A DNA stretch of 14,632 nucleotides from positions 1 through 14,632 of the forward strand of contig JAFXJK010000074.1 in assembly GCA_017532355.1 (NCBI GenBank), read 5' to 3'. Numbering within the stretch: the first letter of the stretch is position 1; each line of letters begins with the position of its first letter. A program made the translations under genes and the position numbers. The DNA comes from Oscillospiraceae bacterium. GTDB taxonomy: Bacteria; Bacillota_A; Clostridia; Oscillospirales; JAAYXM01. Below, one piece after another: positions 14,058 through 14,632 of this stretch. Below the pieces are notes generated by a model. It searched no databases. It was given only the letters and a program-made list of their open reading frames with translations, and was not told the origin of the DNA.

Positions 14058-14071
14058 CCCCCCCCTCCCCC
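14058..14071 (+). repeat. C-rich homopolymer tract
   Basis: Eight C residues, one T and five C residues lie in otherwise AT-rich DNA, 40 bp upstream of the -35 of the secreted-protein promoter. Tracts of this length are prone to slippage, and the copy number could also be affected by sequencing error. Confidence 0.85.
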
Positions 14072-14111
14072 GAAAAATGGCTTAAAATAAGGATTTGTTA
14101 ACTTTTTGTTG

Positions 14112-14140
14112 TTGACATTTCGAAAGTCACAGTATATAAT
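14112..14140 (+). promoter_or_regulatory. Perfect consensus promoter of the secreted-protein gene
   Basis: TTGACA (14112-14117), exactly 17 bp, and TATAAT (14135-14140) give a full sigma-A consensus. Transcription would start near 14147, leaving a leader of about 77 nt before the ATG at 14224. A promoter this strong suggests an abundant product or tight negative control. Confidence 0.9.
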
Positions 14141-14223
14141 TGTCTCCCAATTTGGCAGGATGCAAAAGTATGTTTATTTATACATATTTAAAATATTGAT
14201 TTTCGTCAAAAAGTGGTGAAAAA

Positions 14224-14632
14224 ATGAAAAAGTCAACTTTTAAATCTTTTCTCGGAAAAGCAGCTCTCTTTTTCCTCGTTCTCCAATTGCTGATTCCGGG
14301 TGTTTTCGCAGGAGACGATGTCCTCTCCTTATATAAGAATAAGGAAAGCGACAACATCCCCTTCGCGGTCGGAAGTATGCTCCCCGGCGACTACATACAG
14401 CAAAACTACTGTGTCAGAGTTTCATACAACGGAACCATAACGGTTCACTTCGGCATTGACGTACTGGACGGCTACGAAAAGCTTGCGGAAGTTCTCAAGT
14501 GCAGAGTCGTTATGCCCGATAAAAACCTCATTCTCTATGATGGGCTTATGCGTGACCTCACCGATAAGCCCCACGAGATAACAGGCGTCAACAAAACCGA
14601 GGATCTCAGATACGAAATCGCAGTTTACCTCG
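14224..14632 (+). CDS. Secreted protein, N-terminal fragment (136 aa seen)
   Basis: The reading frame opens at the ATG at 14224-14226 and runs off the right edge; it has no stop in the window. Residues 1-29 form a classical signal peptide: MKKSTFKSFLGK basic start, hydrophobic AALFFLVLQLLIP core, and VFA before a likely cleavage after Ala29. The mature part begins GDDVLSLYKNKESDNIPFAV, then SMLPGDYIQQNYCVRVSYNG with a beta-rich pattern (TITVHFGIDV). The LPGD followed by Y-x-V-x-V-x-Y-x-G recalls the opening of TasA/camelysin-like secreted beta-sandwich proteins, but that is a resemblance only. GGTG lies five bases before the ATG as a weak ribosome binding site. This is the only plus-strand gene and is driven by a consensus promoter. 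Function is unknown. Confidence 0.85.
   Translation, partial: MKKSTFKSFLGKAALFFLVLQLLIPGVFAGDDVLSLYKNKESDNIPFAVGSMLPGDYIQQNYCVRVSYNGTITVHFGIDVLDGYEKLAEVLKCRVVMPDKNLILYDGLMRDLTDKPHEITGVNKTEDLRYEIAVYL

Larger units (their letters stand above)
13857..14111. other. Divergent AT-rich intergenic region
   Basis: No credible gene is present on either strand. The region holds an imperfect inverted repeat (13894-13927, CACCC/GGGTG core), a 16-bp operator-like palindrome (13930-13945), an adjoining T7A7 palindromic tract (13945-13962), a long AT-rich stretch and a C-rich tract (14058-14071). It separates the minus-strand pheST transcript from the plus-strand secreted-protein gene. Confidence 0.7.

Noticed and set aside
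14160..14219. 19-codon upstream frame ending four bases before the secreted-protein ATG
   Set aside because: AGG directly abuts its ATG with no spacing, so it has no usable ribosome binding site. The peptide is low-complexity; it is a possible leader peptide but unsupported.

Overview
The window looks like a chromosomal segment of an anaerobic, gut-type member of the Clostridia (Firmicutes). This is inferred from a phenylalanine T-box leader ahead of pheST, strong AGGAGG-type ribosome binding sites, sigma-A promoters, a TagA-like glycosyltransferase, a DegV/FakB protein and moderate-to-low GC. No species can be named from the sequence alone. Almost everything is transcribed on the minus strand, from right to left.

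Left edge (about 1-1592): an AT-rich accessory block with three small minus-strand enzyme genes. These are a P-loop kinase-like protein cut by the window edge, a GNAT acetyltransferase and a NUDIX hydrolase. Each start codon is preceded, at an almost constant 12-13 nt, by a 14-bp palindromic element of the form CAAAT-N4-ATTTG. A strong extended -10 promoter, overlapped by a long inverted repeat, drives the block. A tRNA T-arm-like fragment and a bidirectional terminator separate it from the core genes. The layout resembles a cassette array (promoter, then one-gene modules separated by a repeated palindrome), but no recombinase is visible. This is the most unusual structure in the window.

Middle (about 1593-10065): conserved housekeeping genes. 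A degV gene has its own promoter. To its right lies a tightly packed nine-gene operon, read in the order tagA-like glycosyltransferase, tmk, DUF2156 protein, GNAT protein, DJ-1/PfpI protein, 5-formyl-THF cyclo-ligase, mltG, U32 peptidase-family (TrhP-like) protein and an RluA-family pseudouridine synthase. Neighbouring genes overlap or lie within about 20 nt. The operon starts at a promoter near 10037-10065 and ends in a terminator overlapping the last stop codon. It mixes cell-envelope, nucleotide, folate and RNA-modification functions.

Right (about 10068-13856): the pheS-pheT operon for phenylalanyl-tRNA synthetase. It is preceded by a complete T-box riboswitch with promoter, Stem I, a UUC specifier candidate, T-box sequence and terminator, and it ends in a 16-bp-stem terminator. 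PheS carries a four-cysteine knuckle-like insertion.

Right edge (about 13857-14632): an AT-rich divergent intergenic region with a TetR-type operator palindrome, a C-rich homopolymer tract and a perfect consensus promoter (TTGACA, 17 bp, TATAAT). These precede the first 136 codons of a plus-strand secreted protein with a clear signal peptide.
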